Part shown: piece after piece, positions 60,070 through 64,000 of the stretch
How positions within the stretch are numbered: position 1 is the stretch's first letter
How the letters are laid out: the number at the start of each line of letters is the position of its first letter
Source of the DNA: Pycnopodia helianthoides
Lineage: Eukaryota > Echinodermata > Asteroidea > Forcipulatida > Asteriidae
Direction: 5' to 3'
Assembly (NCBI GenBank): GCA_032158295.1
Contig: CM063249.1
Coordinates: forward strand, 2,636,501 to 2,700,500
DNA length: 64,000 bases
Translations under genes and position numbers: made by a program
The notes under the pieces: model-generated
What the model saw: only the letters and a program-made list of their open reading frames with translations
Told to the model about the DNA's origin: nothing
Database searches by the model: none

Positions 60070-60416
60070 TGAAGCACATGTATAACATTGGTAATTGTCA
60101 AGGACCAGTATCTGCACTTTATGTAGCCCAACGTACACATGAAATAACAAACTTGTGGAAGTTTAGGCTCAATCGGTCATATTCACAAGAAAATAGTGAA
60201 AAACTCCATTATATGTTTTCACTGTTTTCAAACATCAAGTTTTGGACACGTGAGATCAAAACTAATTGGTTTTACTCATTTCCTAAAAAACTATAGCATT
60301 TCAAGCAAAACTATTTCAAGGGAAGTTTTCCACTATAACCATCTTTGTACCATGTAAGTTATGTGCAAATCTGTGAACATTTATATTTTCAATCTTACCA
60401 ATGTTGTACACACTCT
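60070..60416 (-). mobile_element. Family B TTAA MITE, left end uncertain
   Basis: Right end CTTACCAATGTTGTACACACTC with TTAA at 60417-60420. The left boundary is blurred near 60085. Confidence 0.65.
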
Positions 60417-60420
60417 TTAA

Positions 60421-60802
60421 AGGGAAGGTATACAATTGGTCATCACTCTAAAAATTTATGGCAATAAAAACTTACTTGGTTAAACATGGAGTAGAAATAG
60501 TACAGCAATTTTCGGTAGTATAAAGCATTTTGAGAAATATTTCAATTCAAAATAATGTGGACATGGAAAAAGATGTCTGTTTTTATCCTCCAAAATTTGA
60601 AACTGAGAAAGGATGATTGTGTATTTCTATTAGGGATTATTATTCGTGCGTGGACATAACCGCTCCAGATTTTTGGCGATATCTCAAAACGCTACCACCT
60701 TTTGAAAAGAAGCTTTCACAGGTTGGTTTTATTGTATATATCTACATTTACATAGTATTAAAACAACCGAACGGTTCCAAAAATCAAAGGTATAATTTGC
60801 CT
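60421..60802. mobile_element. TTAA-flanked MITE, family A
   Basis: TTAA at 60417-60420 (shared with the preceding family B element) and 60803-60806. Ends AGGGAAGGTATACAATTGG and AATCAAAGGTATAATTTGCC. Confidence 0.8.
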
Positions 60803-61054
60803 TTAAGGCGGACTATGCACATGTAGGTCTCCTACACCGTTGTGAGGAGTGGTCCAGTAATCGTAAAAGATGTCTGAGAGATTATGATTTATCACTCAGT
60901 CCTTAATCATGTGCCATGTGCGCCTGATGAATGTTCTTGTCGGTGAAACATAGATTGGCCTCTAGCCAAGTCATGTCTCTATAAGTAAACGCGGGTTATA
61001 AATAATGTGTGCCCGAGTGTACAGTCACTAATCACAGGTACAGGCTGTTTCTAA

Positions 61055-61493
61055 GTGGAGGATGGTTGTCTTGAAGAGGGGCCCCAAGGTCAAATTGAGT
61101 TTTGTGATGCGCTCATTTTCCAAGAGGTAGATTCCTCAAGAAGGTGGTTGGGAAAATTACCGGTTTCTAATTCCCCTACTCGGACTTTACGTTCATCTCA
61201 ACAGTCATTGCTTACCGCAACTACAAGAGCTTCTTCCATTTTTTATGGTCAAAGATCTTTTTTTTTTTACGCTGCTCCATTTCTTTGGAATAGTCTTCCT
61301 GTGCATATTCGCCAGGCTAGTCCATTACACTGTTTTAAGTCTCTGTTAAAAACTCATTTGTTTGAAGCTGCTTATTTGTAATCTGCTTACTTGTAATGCA
61401 TCTTTCACACATAGTGTATTTTATTGTTCTCTTTATGTGCTTAGAGGCTTGTGCATTAGGCGCTTTACAAATGTCTTTATTATTATTATTATT
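61055..61493 (+). pseudogene. LINE 3' end: ORF2 C-terminus and ATT tail
   Basis: The frame ending at TAA 61379-61381 reads FLWNSLPVHIRQASPLHCFK, then SLLKTHLFEAAY. This is the usual C-terminus of CR1/L2-like non-LTR retrotransposon ORF2 proteins (AAPxLWNSLP ... FKxxLKTHLF). It is followed by a short 3' UTR (GCGCTTTACAAATGTCTTTA) and ATT repeats, the expected 3' tail. Upstream domains are missing, so it is a 5'-truncated insertion. Confidence 0.8.
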
Positions 61494-61674
61494 CCAACAA
61501 GGAATATTTGTGCCAGTCGAAAGGTCAAATCCAATGCTGTTTTGATTGATTGTCATGGAACTGACAATTTTCTCTACAGAAATGTACAGACCACAATTTG
61601 AAATGTGATGTCATTAAACGTTTAAGATTTTGACAAAAATTGCAACTAAAGGGCATCAAACACAGTGGCATTTT

Positions 61675-61810
61675 ACACCCTTTAATGTGAGGTTAGAGAC
61701 TTTTTTACAAGGACTCTATCTATTGGAAAATGAGTGGATAACAAAACTGAATTTGACTTTGAAGCCCCTCTGTATTGACGAGTTTGACTGTGAAGTTGTC
61801 AAAATAAAAT
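61675..61810 (+). repeat. 3' fragment of the 49368-type SINE
   Basis: GAGGTTAGAGACTTTTTTAC ... ACAAAACTGAATTTGAC corresponds to the end of 49368-49680. Confidence 0.65.
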
Positions 61811-61822
61811 GACAAGCAGAGA

Positions 61823-62070
61823 TACGGGCGGTCGGGTTGGCATAGTGGTATCTTTCCTAGCCTTCCACCTCTGGGACCCCGGTTCGTATCCCATCGGATT
61901 GGGTTTCAGTCCTAACCTGATGTGGGTTTTCCCTGGAAAAATTCTCTTGGGTTTTCCTCCTACATCTAAAACTGAAACTTTCTTCTTTGTCTTCTCCCCA
62001 TGGGGTTCTTGGCTAGTATAGTGATTAAGTTCGCTTTGCTGAGAGTCCTTGGCTTCACATCCAGAATTAG
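61823..62070 (+). mobile_element. tRNA-derived SINE (GGTTGGCATAGTGG type)
   Basis: GTCGGGTTGGCATAGTGGTA (A box), CCCGGTTCGTATCCC (B box), GGGTTTTCCCTGGAAAAATT, 3' end TCCTTGGCTTCACATCCAG. Best uninterrupted + strand copy. Confidence 0.85.
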
Positions 62071-62450
62071 AAAAATGAAATAGATGAAAAATGTTTGTTT
62101 ATAACGTTTCCTAGTTAGGTTTGCGGTAGGACCATGAACATAAAATTTCTCATTGACTTGTGGTGGTTCTGAAAAGGCCATATTGATCGAAAATGCCAAG
62201 TTGTTTTTCTGACTGGTCATTTCAGAACCATCATAACTTAAAAGAGTGATTCCTTGTATGTACAAGGTGTTACCACGAAGCTTACTAGATTGTATCTAGT
62301 TGAGCAATGAGATGTCCCAGCTCTATCAAAGAGGGCACTGTTCTAGTTCAGAGGATGTTTGTAAGTGACATCATACACGTAAAGTCTTTCACTAGAAATA
62401 TCTCAGATTTTTGTCAACACTTCATATGTTTGCCTTTTACTGTTGCTTAA

Positions 62451-62708
62451 CCCTTTAGAGACCATTCTTTTCTGTAAAATCCCAGATTTTATTGCTGATT
62501 TTTAGAAATGATTTTTTCTTGTAACAGTTTCCGAACAAAATAATATGAAACAGAAATTTGGTTTCCTTGTAGAAAATTTAGGTACTATGTCAACATGGGA
62601 AACTTTGGAAATTGTCAATTCAGGTCATGACCTTTACTTTGATCTTTTTGGTTGAGTGGAAGTAGGTCGGATCTTGCAGCCTTTTCCAGTCCTATGGTAT
62701 CTAAAGGG
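62451..62708. mobile_element. piggyBac-like MITE (TTAA, CCCTTTAGA ends)
   Basis: TTAA at 62447-62450 and 62709-62712. Inverted ends CCCTTTAGAGACCAT and ATGGTATCTAAAGGG. TTAA duplication and CCC termini are the piggyBac pattern. An interrupted relative lies at 13018-14096. Confidence 0.85.
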
Positions 62709-62773
62709 TTAATAATAACATGGTTATAGGAGCTAAATACCGATGCACCATTCTGACCTACAAGTGGTTTCCC

Positions 62774-63665
62774 AAACCTGTCACCACCCTGACCTGGATT
62801 CAAAATCTGAATGCTATGACATCATACTTGATAAAAGTCATTCAATAACAGGGGCCTGTGATAAGGCTCTTTTGGTTTTTGTGCTTTCATGACATGGTGC
62901 TATCAAGCCCTGCTGATGCACAGGTGGTTTAACAACTTCTCACCACCCTGACCTGGATTCAAATATCTAAAAGCTATGATATCATAATCGGTGTGTGACA
63001 TCACACTTGATAAAAGTCATTCAATAACAGGGGTCCCAAGATTAGGCTCATTTGGTTTTTGTGCTTTCATGACATGGTGCTATCAAGCCGTGCTGATGCA
63101 CAGACGGTTCCACAACCTTTCACCACCCTGACCTGGATTCAAAATCTGAATGCTATGACATCACACCTGATAAAAGTCATTCAAAAACAGGGGGTCCCAA
63201 GATTAGGCTCCTTTGGTTTTTGTGCTTTCATGACACGGTGCCATCAAGCCGTGCTGATGCACAGGTGGTTTAACAACTTCTCACCACCCTGACCTGGATT
63301 CAAATATCTAAAAGCTATGATATCATAATCGGTGTGTGACATCACACTTGATAAAAGTCATTCAATAACAGGGGGTCCCAAGATTAGGCTCCTTTGGTTT
63401 TTGTGCTTTCATGACACGGTGCCATCAAGCCGTGCTGATGCACAGGTGGTTTAACAACCTCTCACCACCCTGACCTGGATTCAAATATCTAAAAGCTATG
63501 ATATCATAATCGGTGTGTGACATTACACTCGATAAAAAAGTCATTCAATAACAGGGGTCCCAAGATTAGGCTCCTTTGGTTTTTTGTGCTTGCATGACAC
63601 GGTGCCATCAAGCCGTGCTGATGCACAGGCAGTTCCACAACCTTTCGCCGCTCTGACCTGATTTT
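62774..63665 (+). repeat. Satellite of alternating ~160- and ~180-bp units
   Basis: CACCACCCTGACCTGGATTC recurs near 62782, 62941, 63121, 63282 and 63463, with a decayed version near 63645. Spacings: 159, 180, 161, 181, about 182. Long units carry ATATCTAAAAGCTATGATAT and CATAATCGGTGTGTGACATC; short units lack about 20 bp there. Confidence 0.92.
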
Positions 63666-64000
63666 GAAGACTACGTGTTATGATTTAATCATCAGTCGAA
63701 TGTTATGGTTACAAATGGGGGGGGGGGAAAAAACAATACAAAACAAGCCGCCCAGATGCCGTATTTGGGAAATGTGTCTCTCGCTGCTGTGCTTAGAATT
63801 AGTCATGAACAGACTTGTGTCTCAGGCCGACTGAGCGTCTGCTTTCTGAAGTTGATGAAAATCACCCGGCCATCAGAGTCTGGCTAGGATTATCAGTGTC
63901 ATTGACCCGGCCTGATTCCCAGTCTTCACCCACAGCGGACACAGTGTTGAGGTACTCCGTGGGCCAGACTAAGGTCGTCAGTGCCGGCTTAATGAACTCG

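Larger units (their letters stand above)
44493..64000 (+). other. LZTR1: LZTR1 intron 7 (incomplete, at least 19.5 kb)
   Basis: From the donor at 44493 to the window edge I find no sequence encoding the next Kelch strands, nor BTB-BACK segments. No other gene is supportable in it. Areas 47600-48860, 49700-50870, 51050-53140 and 55500-58900 appear unique apart from homopolymer and AT-rich tracts. Confidence 0.75.

Noticed and set aside
19220..61880. tRNA genes suggested by A and B boxes (e.g. 19229, 22289, 49465, 54045, 61826)
   Set aside because: All are heads of SINEs: they lack a complete cloverleaf and share tRNA-unrelated bodies and tails.

Overview
The window is animal nuclear DNA and carries the 5' part of one large split gene embedded in very repeat-rich sequence. 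Seven small GT-AG exons on the + strand (7260 to 44492) join without a frame error into 187 residues. They are closely similar to the N-terminal Kelch domain of LZTR1, the Kelch-BTB adaptor of CUL3 ubiquitin ligases that targets RAS-family GTPases (RIT1, MRAS, KRAS). The repeats (TTAA-flanked foldback elements beginning AAAGG, and tRNA-derived SINEs ending in TTAC or ATT tails) are of the kind I associate with echinoderms, probably a sea star. That species assignment is inference from memory of such repeats, not a search result.

Layout. 1-1040: a diverged ~248-bp tandem repeat with hammerhead-like cores. 1161-1533: a TTAA-flanked foldback element. 3108-3344 (-): a likely first exon of a secreted or single-pass membrane protein, head-to-head with LZTR1 about 3.9 kb away. 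7100-7260: LZTR1 promoter and 5' UTR with a short uORF. 7260-44492: exons 1-7, whose introns (1.3, 1.8, 15.6, 12.3, 4.7 and 1.0 kb) are filled mainly with MITEs and SINEs, many nested. 44493-64000: intron 7, at least 19.5 kb, with no exon I can recognise. It holds a 28-bp x 13 minisatellite, a C-rich minisatellite, foldback elements, SINEs, LINE remnants, and an alternating 160/180-bp satellite near the right edge.

Only LZTR1 is a confident gene. It is cut by the right edge: the remaining Kelch repeats and both BTB-BACK modules must lie beyond 64000. No bacterial-type system, CRISPR array, rRNA or genuine tRNA gene is present. Most long open frames are chance frames, SINE or MITE sequence, or start at non-ATG codons. 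Repeat boundaries are given to the base where a target-site duplication is visible and are otherwise approximate.
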